DNA from: Vibrio gangliei
GTDB lineage: Bacteria > Pseudomonadota > Gammaproteobacteria > Enterobacterales > Vibrionaceae
Length of the DNA stretch: 64,000 nucleotides
Assembly: GCF_026001925.1 (NCBI RefSeq)
Contig: NZ_AP021869.1
Coordinates: 558,001 to 622,000 of the forward strand
Reading direction: 5' to 3'
Shown: positions 26,325 through 34,552 of the stretch, piece after piece
Position numbering within the stretch: position 1 is the first letter of the stretch
How the letters are laid out: each line of letters starts with the position of its first letter
Notes under the pieces: generated by a model
What the model was told of the DNA's origin: nothing
Seen by the model: only the letters and a program-made list of their open reading frames with translations
Database searches by the model: none
Program-made: the position numbers and the translations under genes

Positions 26325-27059
26325 TTATACTATTCCCAACTCTTCTTTCAGTGGTTTCAAATAGCGTCGGCTGATGGGAACCACTTGCCCGCTTTGGGTG
26401 ATGACTTCCCCTAAACCGTTATCCAATAATTTAATTTCTCGGATCTTCTTGGTGTTAACCAAGTATTGACGATGACAGCGCAAGAGCTCGGTTTTCTCTT
26501 CTAACGTTTTGAGCGTTAATTGACTGGTGGCGGTTTGCTGCGCCGTTTGAATATGTACACCGGAGAGATCACTGAAGGCCGATTCAATCTCTTGCAGTGG
26601 AATGATCATAATGCGGTTGTGTCCCATGCAGGGCACTTGCTGTAATTGCTTAGGCGTTAATGCTTCAATTTGTGCTTGAGTCTGCAGGGCTTCTTGATTT
26701 TGTTTGGCTTTAAGTAAACGCTGAATGCTCTTTTCCAAACGTTTAGGATCGACCGGTTTGAGCAGGTAATCAAAGGCATTATCTTCAAATGCTTGAATGG
26801 CGTATTGATCAAATGCCGTGACAAAAATGACGTGTGGCATGGTATCAGGATCAAGCATCGCCAGCAGTTCAATGCCGGTAACTTGAGGCATTTGAATATC
26901 CACAAATACCGCTTCGGGTTTAAGGCTATTGAGCAGCTTTAAGCCTTCAATGGCATTGCTCGCTTGGGCGACGACTTCAACCACACCGGTTTCTTGTAAT
27001 AGCTCCGTCAGTTCTTCACGAGCAAAAAGTTCATCATCAATAACGATAGCACTTAGCAT
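26325..27059 (-). CDS. btsR: LytTR-family response regulator BtsR
   Basis: 244 aa. Receiver domain (1-120) with phospho-acceptor Asp54 in VFVDIQMPQ, conserved Thr/Ala in FVTAFDQYAI and Lys in DYLLKPVD. The LytTR DNA-binding domain (about 140-244) ends RCHRQYLVNTKKIREIKLLDNG...VPISRRYLKPLKE. It matches E. coli BtsR (YehT) along its length (for example SNA.EG, MLDP, TAFD.YAI.AFE..AFDYLLKP). Partner kinase BtsS is 34 bp upstream on the same strand. Its likely local target is the box array at cstA. Confidence 0.92.
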   Translation of the reverse strand: MLSAIVIDDELFAREELTELLQETGVVEVVAQASNAIEGLKLLNSLKPEAVFVDIQMPQVTGIELLAMLDPDTMPHVIFVTAFDQYAIQAFEDNAFDYLLKPVDPKRLEKSIQRLLKAKQNQEALQTQAQIEALTPKQLQQVPCMGHNRIMIIPLQEIESAFSDLSGVHIQTAQQTATSQLTLKTLEEKTELLRCHRQYLVNTKKIREIKLLDNGLGEVITQSGQVVPISRRYLKPLKEELGIV

Positions 27060-27093
27060 GATTTATCCTTGAGCTTTGCTTGGATACTAATAA

Positions 27094-28773
27094 CTAGTAG
27101 CCGATTTTTTCAAAAGGAATGAGAAAGCTCATTCGAGTAAATTGGTCTTTGTGACAGTGTGTTTGTAGCTCTGCCAACGGGCCAAAATGATTGGTGAGTC
27201 GTTTATTGACGATTTCCATCCCTAATCCTTCATGGTCCGGTTTCGGCGGCACAAAACTGCCGGCATTATCCTCAACCACAATTCGATAGCCAAGTGAATT
27301 TTGTTGGCTCAAAATACGGACTTTCCCGCCTTCAATTTTATTCGATATACCGTGTTTAATCGCGTTTTCTACCAAAGGCTGCAAGGTGAAACTGGGTAAG
27401 GATTTTTCCAGTAAGGCATCTTCAATATCGATTTCAACTTCTAGGCGATCAGTAAAACGCGCTTTTTCAATTGTCAGATAGGCGTTGACGTGTGCGAGCT
27501 CTTCTTTGAAAGTGACCGTTTCAATATTCTGTTTGAGATTACTACGGAAAAAGTGCGATAAGTGTTGGATCAACTCGCGAGCTTTATTGGGATCGCGGCG
27601 AATAATCGCACTGATGGTATTGAGTGCATTGAATAGAAAATGCGGGTTAACTTGGGCATGTAACAGTTTGATTTCGGCCTGAGTTAATAGCGCTTGTTGG
27701 CGTTGGAAGTCGTTATACAAAATTTGGCTAGAAAGCAGCTGTGCAATGCCTTCACCCATGGAGCGATTAATGTTCGAGAGCAGCTTACGCTTAGGCTCAT
27801 ACAGTTTAATTGTACCGACGACTTCTTTACCCGCGCGTAATGGGATCACTAACACCGAGCCGAGTTTACAGTGATCGGAAATCGAGCATTGATAAGGCGT
27901 ATCGCGACCATCTAAGTACATGACCCGGTTTTCTTGCATCGCTTGAATCGTACAATGAGAAGATATTGGAGTATTGCGCTTGTGGTGATCATCGCCAGTA
28001 CCTATAAAGGCGAGGATCTTCTCTTTATCTGTGATGGCGACAGCGCCGACATTGGTTTCTTCATAAATAATGCGAACGATTTTTTCTGCGTTGGCGGAGT
28101 TAAAGCCGGAGCTCCAAATACCGACGCTGCGTTCAGCGATGGTTAAGGCTCGACGAGAGAAGGTAGCAGAATACTTTTCGTAGATGGTTTTTCGGTCTTG
28201 TAAAATACTGACAAACAAAGCTGCGCCGACGCAGTTGGCAATGATCATAGGCGCGGCGATATTAGAGACTAAAGCAAAGGCTTTATCAAAGGGGTCGGCA
28301 ACGGAAACAATGATCAGCATTTGAGTCACTTCAGCGACAAAGGTGATGGAGAGAACAATGATGGGATTGAACAGTTGATCCGCTTTGTCTTTTTTCACTA
28401 AATACAAATGCAATAATCCACCAATTAAACCTTCTGCGGTGGTCGAAATGGCGCACGCAACATCGGTAAAACCACCTAAACTATAGCGATGTAACCCTCC
28501 CGTTAGACCGACCGCAAAGCCAACAATAGGCCCACCAAACAATCCTCCCATTACAGCCCCAATCGCTCGGGTATTGGCAATGGCATCATTAATATGCAAA
28601 CCAAAGTAGGTGCCCATAATGCAAAACAGAGAAAAAAGTACGTAGCAACTGAACTTATGCGATAACCGTGAAGAAATATTGAGTAAAGGCAGGAAAATAG
28701 GCGTTTTACTTAGCATATAGGCCAAGACAAGATAAACACACATTTGTTGTAGTAAAGAGAGAATTAAGTCCAT
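27094..28773 (-). CDS. btsS: LytS-type sensor kinase BtsS
   Basis: 559 aa, close to the 561 aa of E. coli BtsS. Residues about 1-195 are the 5TMR-LYT membrane region, including GAVMGGLFGGPIVGFAVGLTGGLHRYSLGGFTDVACA, the proposed pyruvate-binding part in E. coli. A GAF-like domain (about 225-345) carries several cysteines (SSHCTIQ, YQCSISDHCKLG). The His-kinase dimerisation motif has phospho-accepting His378 in QVNPHFLFNALNTI, followed by the HATPase domain (LQPLVENAIKHGI, GLGMEIVNKRL). BtsS senses external pyruvate with high affinity in E. coli. The gene is divergent from aroF. Confidence 0.92.
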   Translation of the reverse strand: MDLILSLLQQMCVYLVLAYMLSKTPIFLPLLNISSRLSHKFSCYVLFSLFCIMGTYFGLHINDAIANTRAIGAVMGGLFGGPIVGFAVGLTGGLHRYSLGGFTDVACAISTTAEGLIGGLLHLYLVKKDKADQLFNPIIVLSITFVAEVTQMLIIVSVADPFDKAFALVSNIAAPMIIANCVGAALFVSILQDRKTIYEKYSATFSRRALTIAERSVGIWSSGFNSANAEKIVRIIYEETNVGAVAITDKEKILAFIGTGDDHHKRNTPISSHCTIQAMQENRVMYLDGRDTPYQCSISDHCKLGSVLVIPLRAGKEVVGTIKLYEPKRKLLSNINRSMGEGIAQLLSSQILYNDFQRQQALLTQAEIKLLHAQVNPHFLFNALNTISAIIRRDPNKARELIQHLSHFFRSNLKQNIETVTFKEELAHVNAYLTIEKARFTDRLEVEIDIEDALLEKSLPSFTLQPLVENAIKHGISNKIEGGKVRILSQQNSLGYRIVVEDNAGSFVPPKPDHEGLGMEIVNKRLTNHFGPLAELQTHCHKDQFTRMSFLIPFEKIGY

Positions 28774-28805
28774 GATGCCTACATGTTTCGCATTAAATTG
28801 AAATT

Positions 28806-28823
28806 TGTAATTTATTTTTTACA
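28806..28823 (+). promoter_or_regulatory. TyrR box 1 of aroF
   Basis: TGTAATTTATTTTTTACA matches the TyrR consensus TGTAAA-N6-TTTACA with a single mismatch. It is centred just upstream of the -35 element at 28838. Confidence 0.8.
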
Positions 28824-28825
28824 GG

Positions 28826-28843
28826 TGTAATTTTATTTTTACT
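28826..28843 (+). promoter_or_regulatory. TyrR box 2 of aroF, overlapping the -35
   Basis: TGTAATTTTATTTTTACT matches the TyrR consensus with two mismatches and lies exactly 20 bp after box 1. It overlaps the -35 hexamer, the position expected for repression by tyrosine-bound TyrR hexamers. Confidence 0.75.
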
Positions 28844-28866
28844 GTTGTTTGTTTGCGGTTTATAAA
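28838..28866 (+). promoter_or_regulatory. aroF promoter
   Basis: TTTACT (28838-28843) and TATAAA (28861-28866) are separated by 17 bp. This leaves a leader of about 100 bases before the aroF ATG. Confidence 0.7.
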
Positions 28867-28943
28867 AGGTTATCGCTTGCAAAGTTTATCGATGCTGTTA
28901 ATTTGAACCCATCAACCGCTGAGGTTTCACTCAGAATGAATGG

Positions 28944-28961
28944 TGTATCGAATTTTTTACA
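28944..28961 (+). promoter_or_regulatory. TyrR box 3, in the aroF leader
   Basis: TGTATCGAATTTTTTACA has a perfect right half (TTTACA) and four of six in the left half. It lies 11 bp before the aroF start, next to the ribosome binding site. Confidence 0.5.
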
Positions 28962-28971
28962 GGTGACGGTT

Positions 28972-30045
28972 ATGTACAAAAGTGAATTAAGCAATATCAA
29001 TATCAGCGATGAGCAACTTATCATCACGCCAAACGCATTAAAAAAGAAAATTCCACTGAGTGACAATGCGAGAAAGTTTATCCAATCGTCTCGCCAAACC
29101 ATTTCTAACATTATCCATAAGAAAGATCATCGTCTTTTAGTGGTTTGTGGCCCATGTTCTATTCATGATGTCGATGCAGCAAAAGAATACGCCAAACGTT
29201 TGAAAGCACTATCAGCACAACTTGATGACCAAATTTACCTGGTGATGCGTGTTTACTTTGAAAAGCCACGTACCACAGTCGGCTGGAAAGGTCTGATTAA
29301 CGACCCACATCTCGATAACTCATTCGATATTGAACAAGGCTTGCATATTGCGCGTCAGTTATTAGTCGACTTAGCGGAAATGGAAATCCCATTAGCTACC
29401 GAAGCCCTTGATCCCATTAGTCCGCAGTACCTAGGCGATACGTTCAGCTGGGCGGCGATTGGCGCTCGTACTACAGAATCTCAAACCCACCGTGAAATGG
29501 CCAGCGGCTTATCGGTACCAGTTGGTTTCAAAAATGGTACTGATGGCAGCTTAGCGACGGCGATTAATGCGATGCAAGCGGCGTCATCGAGTCACCGTTT
29601 TATGGGGATTGATAGCGATGGTCACGTGGCATTATTGACTACGCAAGGTAATGCGAATGGTCATGTAATTTTACGTGGTGGTAAGCAAACCAATTACGAT
29701 TCCGTTTCTGTTAATGAATGTGAGCGAGAAATGGCAAAACACGGCCTTGATGCTGCTTTGATGGTGGATTGCAGCCATGCTAACTCTCGTAAAGATTACC
29801 GTCGCCAACCTTTGGTTGCTGAAGATGTGATTCACCAAATCCGTGAAGGTAATAAATCGATTATTGGTTTGATGATTGAAAGCCACATTAATGAAGGCAA
29901 CCAACCTTCGGATATTCCACTGTCTGAAATGCAATACGGCGTTTCTATTACCGATGCATGTATTAGTTGGGATAGCACAGAAACCTTGTTACGTCATGCA
30001 CATAAAGAGCTGGTTCCGTTTTTACAAGATCGCTTAAAAGGGTAA
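28972..30045 (+). CDS. aroF: DAHP synthase, tyrosine-regulated type
   Basis: 357 aa. Condenses PEP and erythrose 4-phosphate in the first step of the shikimate pathway. Class I signatures include VVCGPCSIHD, VYFEKPRTTVGWKGLINDPH, IGARTTESQTHREMASGLS and DCSHANS. Chosen start ATG 28972 (MYKSELSNINISDEQ) has AGGTGA five bases upstream and matches the family N-terminus; the open frame extends upstream to 28849 across the promoter and TyrR region but that part is not AroF-like. Pairing with tyrA 43 bp downstream and TyrR boxes indicate the Tyr-sensitive AroF rather than AroG or AroH. Confidence 0.93.
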   Translation: MYKSELSNINISDEQLIITPNALKKKIPLSDNARKFIQSSRQTISNIIHKKDHRLLVVCGPCSIHDVDAAKEYAKRLKALSAQLDDQIYLVMRVYFEKPRTTVGWKGLINDPHLDNSFDIEQGLHIARQLLVDLAEMEIPLATEALDPISPQYLGDTFSWAAIGARTTESQTHREMASGLSVPVGFKNGTDGSLATAINAMQAASSSHRFMGIDSDGHVALLTTQGNANGHVILRGGKQTNYDSVSVNECEREMAKHGLDAALMVDCSHANSRKDYRRQPLVAEDVIHQIREGNKSIIGLMIESHINEGNQPSDIPLSEMQYGVSITDACISWDSTETLLRHAHKELVPFLQDRLKG

Positions 30046-30088
30046 ACTGCAACAAAAGGAATAAGCCAAACAAGGTAGGAAATCGTCA

Positions 30089-31219
30089 ATGGCTGTTGAA
30101 TTAAATGAATTAAGAGATCAAATCGACGCAGTAGATAAACAAATGCTGGAGCTTCTAGCACAGCGTTTGGCGTTGGTGGAAAAAGTCGGTGAAGTTAAGA
30201 GCAAGCACGGTTTACCAATTTATGCCCCAGATCGTGAAGCCTCAATGCTGGCTTCACGTCGCGCAGAAGCGGAAAAACGTGGCGTGCCACCGCAATTGAT
30301 TGAAGATATTTTACGTCGCACCATGCGTGAATCGTACGCCAGTGAAAAAGATTCCGGCTTTAAGTGTTTAAACCCAGAATTACGTTCGATTGTTATCGTA
30401 GGCGGTAATGGTCAACTGGGCGGCTTGTTTAAGCGTATGTTTGAGCTTTCCGGTTACCAAGTCAAAGTGCTTGGTAGTCAAGATTGGGATAACGCTGAGC
30501 AATTGGTGCAAGATGCCGGCATGGTGGTGGTAAGTGTGCCGATTCATTTAACCGAGACGGTGATTAAAAAACTGCCTAAGCTGCCTAACGATTGCATTTT
30601 ATGTGATTTAACGTCCATCAAAGCAGAACCTCTCGCTGCCATGCTAGAGGCGCATTCTGGCCCAGTGGTTGGCTTGCATCCGATGTTTGGCCCAGATATT
30701 CCGAGCATGGCGAAACAGGTGATCATTTGCAGTGATGGCCGAGCACCTGAAATGTATCAATGGCTACTCAAGCAATTTGAAATTTGGGGCGCGAGTATTT
30801 GTTCGATTGATGCAGAAGAGCACGACAATGGCATGACGCTCATTCAAGCGCTACGTCACTTTACTTCGTTTGCCTACGGTTCACATTTGTCTAAAGAGAA
30901 CCCAAATCTCGATACGCTAGTGCAGCTAAGCTCTCCGATTTATCGCTTAGAGCTAGCAATGGTAGGGCGTTTGTTTGCTCAAGATCCAGAGCTATACGGT
31001 GACATCATTATGTCGTCTCAGCGTAATATCGATATGATCAAACGCTTCCATCAACGCTTTGGTGAGGCGATTCAGATTTTGGATAACCAAGACAAGCAAG
31101 CGTTTGTTGAGCAGTTTAATTCTGTGTCAAACTGGTACGGTGATTACTCACAGCAATTTATGCGCGAAAGTCAAAACTTGCTTAAACAGGCTAATGATTC
31201 GATTCATCGCGCTAAATAA
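30089..31219 (+). CDS. tyrA: chorismate mutase / prephenate dehydrogenase (T-protein)
   Basis: 376 aa bifunctional enzyme. Residues 1-90 form an AroQ chorismate mutase ([30 protein letters not shown], then YAPDRE). From about residue 100 follows the NAD-binding prephenate dehydrogenase ([48 protein letters not shown]). It makes 4-hydroxyphenylpyruvate for tyrosine. Second gene of the aroF-tyrA operon, followed by a terminator at 31248. Prephenate made here is also the reported substrate of the TrhP tRNA hydroxylation route encoded at 53.5 kb. Confidence 0.97.
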   Translation: MAVELNELRDQIDAVDKQMLELLAQRLALVEKVGEVKSKHGLPIYAPDREASMLASRRAEAEKRGVPPQLIEDILRRTMRESYASEKDSGFKCLNPELRSIVIVGGNGQLGGLFKRMFELSGYQVKVLGSQDWDNAEQLVQDAGMVVVSVPIHLTETVIKKLPKLPNDCILCDLTSIKAEPLAAMLEAHSGPVVGLHPMFGPDIPSMAKQVIICSDGRAPEMYQWLLKQFEIWGASICSIDAEEHDNGMTLIQALRHFTSFAYGSHLSKENPNLDTLVQLSSPIYRLELAMVGRLFAQDPELYGDIIMSSQRNIDMIKRFHQRFGEAIQILDNQDKQAFVEQFNSVSNWYGDYSQQFMRESQNLLKQANDSIHRAK

Positions 31220-31247
31220 CCTCAACTGAGGCCGAATAATTAATCAG

Positions 31248-31273
31248 AGGGCGAGTTATATCGCCCTTTTTTA
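31248..31273 (+). terminator. intrinsic terminator of aroF-tyrA
   Basis: AGGGCGA / TCGCCCT stem (31248-31254 with 31261-31267), loop of 6, followed by T6. Confidence 0.9.
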
Positions 31274-31306
31274 TTTCTCTTTCTGTTGTTGACGTTTTTA
31301 CGCTTG

Positions 31307-32464
31307 TTATTCCTCCACCGTTGCCCAACCATCTTCCTCTATTCCAAATGCGGTTAACCCTTGATTAGCCACTTTTGCCTGCTTTTTACTTGGCTTGCTG
31401 AATATCTGTTCTTTTCTGTTCATTGCGAGCAACACTTGTTGATTTACGGTGCTGGTGAGTTGCGCAATGAGGCTTGTCCATGGCACTTGTTTTTGTTGTT
31501 CGAACAGCTGCGCAATATCGCTTGGCTGCCATTGCATGAAATCTTTCGGGTTTAAGGTTTTGCCAATAAAGCGCACTTCATAATGCAGGTGCGAACCGGT
31601 GGAGTTGCCACTACTGCCACAAAAACCAATACGATCGCCTTTTTCTACAAATTGCCCCGTTTTCACGGCAAATTGATTGAGATGAGCGTATAAGGTCATA
31701 AAGCCAAAGGCGTGGCGGATTTTGATCATATTGCCATAGCCTTGATTGCTCGGGCGGGTGATTTCCACCACACCATCGGCGGTGGAAAAAATGGGCGTTC
31801 CACGCGGGCAGGTCAGATCCATGCCTAAATGCCGTGACCATTTTCCTGAGATTGGGTGAGTGCGTTCACCATAAGGAGAAGATACACGCTTATAGTCCAC
31901 AGGCGTATCATTGGGGATCATTCGAAACAATGAGGTTTCCACTGCCGGAGTGAGTGGCAAAAGAATCTGCTGGGCATCGTCAAGGTGGTGTAAGTTTGAG
32001 TCATCAAGTGCTTGCTCAAATTGGTCTTGTCCTTGTTCTTGTTCTGGTGCTAGTGAAACGGACAAAATTTCTGATTCTTCCGTGTTTTCACTTTGTTCTA
32101 TAGAGCCACTATGTAATTCAACTTGTGCCTGAAGCGCTTGGTTTATTTGTAGTTGGTGTTGATAAAGCGCTTGGACTTTTTCTAATTGCTGCTGCAACGC
32201 TAGATTAGTTGATGGCGTTTTTCTTTCGGTTAATTGCAAAAAGAGAAATAGTAATATTGTGATGCAAGTGATTGATATAAATGCAATTGCCCATTTTTTT
32301 TTCGCTGGTGAGGTAGGCTTTTGAGCTATGATGGGCTTAAAGAACATCATTGGCCAAAAAGTTTCTTGGCTATCTTTCGGCTCTTGTTTAACGTCTATTT
32401 GGGGAATGTGCGCCGATTCGGTCAGGCTAGATTCTAAGGTCGACATACCATGCTGATGATCCAA
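31307..32464 (-). CDS. membrane-anchored M23 (LytM) peptidoglycan endopeptidase
   Basis: 385 aa. A cytoplasmic N-terminus of about 57 residues is followed by one transmembrane helix (about 58-77), a probable coiled coil (LQQQLEKVQALYQHQLQINQALQAQ), a linker, and an M23 domain (about 195-305). Zinc-site motifs are present: GERTHPISGKWSRHLGMD (H-x3-D) and GSHLHYEVR (H-x-H). LYAHL and GSSGNSTGSHLHYE are typical of active LytM enzymes that cleave DD-crosslinks, so this is probably an active enzyme rather than an EnvC-like activator. A 75-residue tail follows the domain. ATG 32464; an internal ATG at codon 7 is an alternative. Confidence 0.85.
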   Translation of the reverse strand: MDHQHGMSTLESSLTESAHIPQIDVKQEPKDSQETFWPMMFFKPIIAQKPTSPAKKKWAIAFISITCITILLFLFLQLTERKTPSTNLALQQQLEKVQALYQHQLQINQALQAQVELHSGSIEQSENTEESEILSVSLAPEQEQGQDQFEQALDDSNLHHLDDAQQILLPLTPAVETSLFRMIPNDTPVDYKRVSSPYGERTHPISGKWSRHLGMDLTCPRGTPIFSTADGVVEITRPSNQGYGNMIKIRHAFGFMTLYAHLNQFAVKTGQFVEKGDRIGFCGSSGNSTGSHLHYEVRFIGKTLNPKDFMQWQPSDIAQLFEQQKQVPWTSLIAQLTSTVNQQVLLAMNRKEQIFSKPSKKQAKVANQGLTAFGIEEDGWATVEE

Positions 32465-32602
32465 TGGGTGATGATGTAGGTCTACAGCAATTTATTCATC
32501 TGGAAAAGTGATGCGGATTTTGACTGTAAAAATTTAGGGCGCTGTTCTCATTTATGGCTTGAGTTAGAAAAGAAGTAATAAAAACCAGTTAATAGCAAAT
32601 AA

Positions 32603-32632
32603 ACAAAAGCCACAGCGAAAACTGTGGCTTGA
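32603..32632 (-). terminator. intrinsic terminator of ettA
   Basis: AAGCCACAG / CTGTGGCTT stem (32606-32614 with 32621-32629), loop CGAAAA. On the reverse strand TTTTGTTTATTTG follows. Confidence 0.8.
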
Positions 32633-32677
32633 GATGATCAATATCCAGCTTGTCACTGGTTGATTGTTAATGGCTGA

Positions 32678-34345
32678 TTATTTGGCGATACGCTTGTATT
32701 TGATGCGGTGTGGTTCTGCCGCTTCAGGGCCAAGGGTTTTCTTCAACCATTCCATGTACTCAGTGTAGTTCCCTTCATAGAAGTTCACCTGACCTTCGTC
32801 ACGGTAGTCGATGATGTGGGTGGCAATACGGTCTAAGAACCAACGGTCGTGCGAGATCACCATGGCACAACCAGGGAATTCCAATAACGCTTCTTCTAGC
32901 GCACGTAACGTTTCCACATCCAAGTCGTTGGTTGGCTCATCGAGTAGTAAGACGTTGCCGCCCGCTTTAAGCAGTTTTGCAAGGTGAACACGGTTACGCT
33001 CACCACCGGATAATTCACCGATGATTTTTTGTTGATCGCTACCACGGAAATTAAAGCGAGAACAATAAGCACGCGCTGGAATTTCGAAGTTGTTGATCTT
33101 GATGATATCGGCACCTTCCGAAATTTCTTGGAACACGGTGTTTTTATCATTCATTGAATCACGGAACTGATCGACCGACGCAAGTTGAACCGTTTCACCC
33201 ATTTCAATCGTGCCAGAGTCAGGTTGTTCTGTACCGCTGAGCATTTTGAATAGCGTTGATTTACCCGCGCCGTTGGCACCGATAATACCGACGATGGCAC
33301 CTTTTGGCATATTGAACGAGAGATCATCAATTAAAACACGACCATCGAATGATTTGGTTAGATTTTTCACTTCGATCACTTTGTCACCTAGGCGCTCACC
33401 TGGTGGAATGAACAATTCGTTGGTTTCATTACGTTTTTGGTGATCAGTGCTTTGTAGCTCTTCAAAGCGAGCCATACGTGCTTTAGATTTCGCTTGACGA
33501 CCTTTCGGGTTTTTACGCACCCACTCAAGTTCTTTCTCAATAGTCTTTTGACGAGCACTTTCTTGTGACGCTTCTTGTTGTAGGCGCGCGTCTTTTTGCT
33601 CAAGCCATGACGTATAGTTACCTTCCCATGGAATGCCTTCACCACGGTCAAGCTCTAGAATCCATCCAGCAGCGTTATCAAGGAAATAACGGTCGTGGGT
33701 AATCGCAACAACAGTGCCGGTGTAATCGACAAGGAAGCGTTCTAGCCAAGCAACCGATTCAGCATCTAAGTGGTTGGTTGGCTCATCAAGTAACAACATG
33801 TCTGGTTTTTCAAGCAGCAGGCGACAAATCGCGACGCGGCGACGCTCACCACCCGATAAGTGCTGAATTTTAGCATCCCAATCTGGCAGGCGTAGTGCAT
33901 CAGCTGCACGCTCTAATGTGTTGTCTAGGTTATGACCATCTTTCGCTTGAATTAACGCTTCAAGCTCGCCTTGTTCTTTAGCGAGAGCATCAAAATCCGC
34001 ATCGGGTTCAGCGTAAGCGGCGTACACTGCATCGATACGTTTTAGCGCATCAACCACATCAGCCACGGCTTCTTCTACAATTTCACGTACAGTTTTTGAT
34101 TCATCCAATACTGGCTCTTGCGGTAGGTAGCCGACATTTAAGCCTGGTTGAGGACGTGCTTCACCATCAATGTCAGTATCAATACCTGCCATGATGCGAA
34201 GAAGAGTCGATTTACCCGCACCATTTAGGCCTAAAACACCGATTTTGGCACCCGGGAAAAAGCTTAATGAGATATCTTTTAAAATTTGACGTTTCGGTGG
34301 CACAATTTTGCTCACACGAGACATGGTATAGACGTATTCAGCCAT
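32678..34345 (-). CDS. ettA: energy-dependent translational throttle protein EttA (ABC-F)
   Basis: 555 aa with two ABC domains and no membrane part. Walker A motifs are GLNGAGKST (near residue 40) and GANGAGKST (near residue 360); signature motifs are LSGGERRRVAICRLLL and LSGGERNRVHLAKLL; Walker B LLLDEPTNHLD and LLLDEPTNDLD. The inter-domain P-site tRNA-interaction linker (about 245-310) is lysine/arginine-rich. EttA binds the ribosomal E site and restrains the first elongation step when ADP is high. Start MAEYVYTMSRVSKIVPPKR is conserved. Divergent from slt. Confidence 0.96.
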   Translation of the reverse strand: MAEYVYTMSRVSKIVPPKRQILKDISLSFFPGAKIGVLGLNGAGKSTLLRIMAGIDTDIDGEARPQPGLNVGYLPQEPVLDESKTVREIVEEAVADVVDALKRIDAVYAAYAEPDADFDALAKEQGELEALIQAKDGHNLDNTLERAADALRLPDWDAKIQHLSGGERRRVAICRLLLEKPDMLLLDEPTNHLDAESVAWLERFLVDYTGTVVAITHDRYFLDNAAGWILELDRGEGIPWEGNYTSWLEQKDARLQQEASQESARQKTIEKELEWVRKNPKGRQAKSKARMARFEELQSTDHQKRNETNELFIPPGERLGDKVIEVKNLTKSFDGRVLIDDLSFNMPKGAIVGIIGANGAGKSTLFKMLSGTEQPDSGTIEMGETVQLASVDQFRDSMNDKNTVFQEISEGADIIKINNFEIPARAYCSRFNFRGSDQQKIIGELSGGERNRVHLAKLLKAGGNVLLLDEPTNDLDVETLRALEEALLEFPGCAMVISHDRWFLDRIATHIIDYRDEGQVNFYEGNYTEYMEWLKKTLGPEAAEPHRIKYKRIAK

Positions 34346-34552
34346 AGCTGCTTAGATCCTATGCGTTATAATAATTTCAAAAGTATAGTTTACTCTTTCT
34401 CACATAAGATTCACACTAGATGAGTGTATACGAGGGTATTATTAAGCGTATTATCACGGTGATTGGCTTGATTTGGATTTGTCATTAAAGCCAGTTTACC
34501 GACATTCACCATTCACATTTCGTGATTGATTTATCAGGGAAGTTTACCGCTC

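Noticed and set aside
28849..28971. N-terminal extension of AroF
   Set aside because: It would cover the promoter -10 and a TyrR box; the ATG at 28972 has a good ribosome binding site and the conserved N-terminus.
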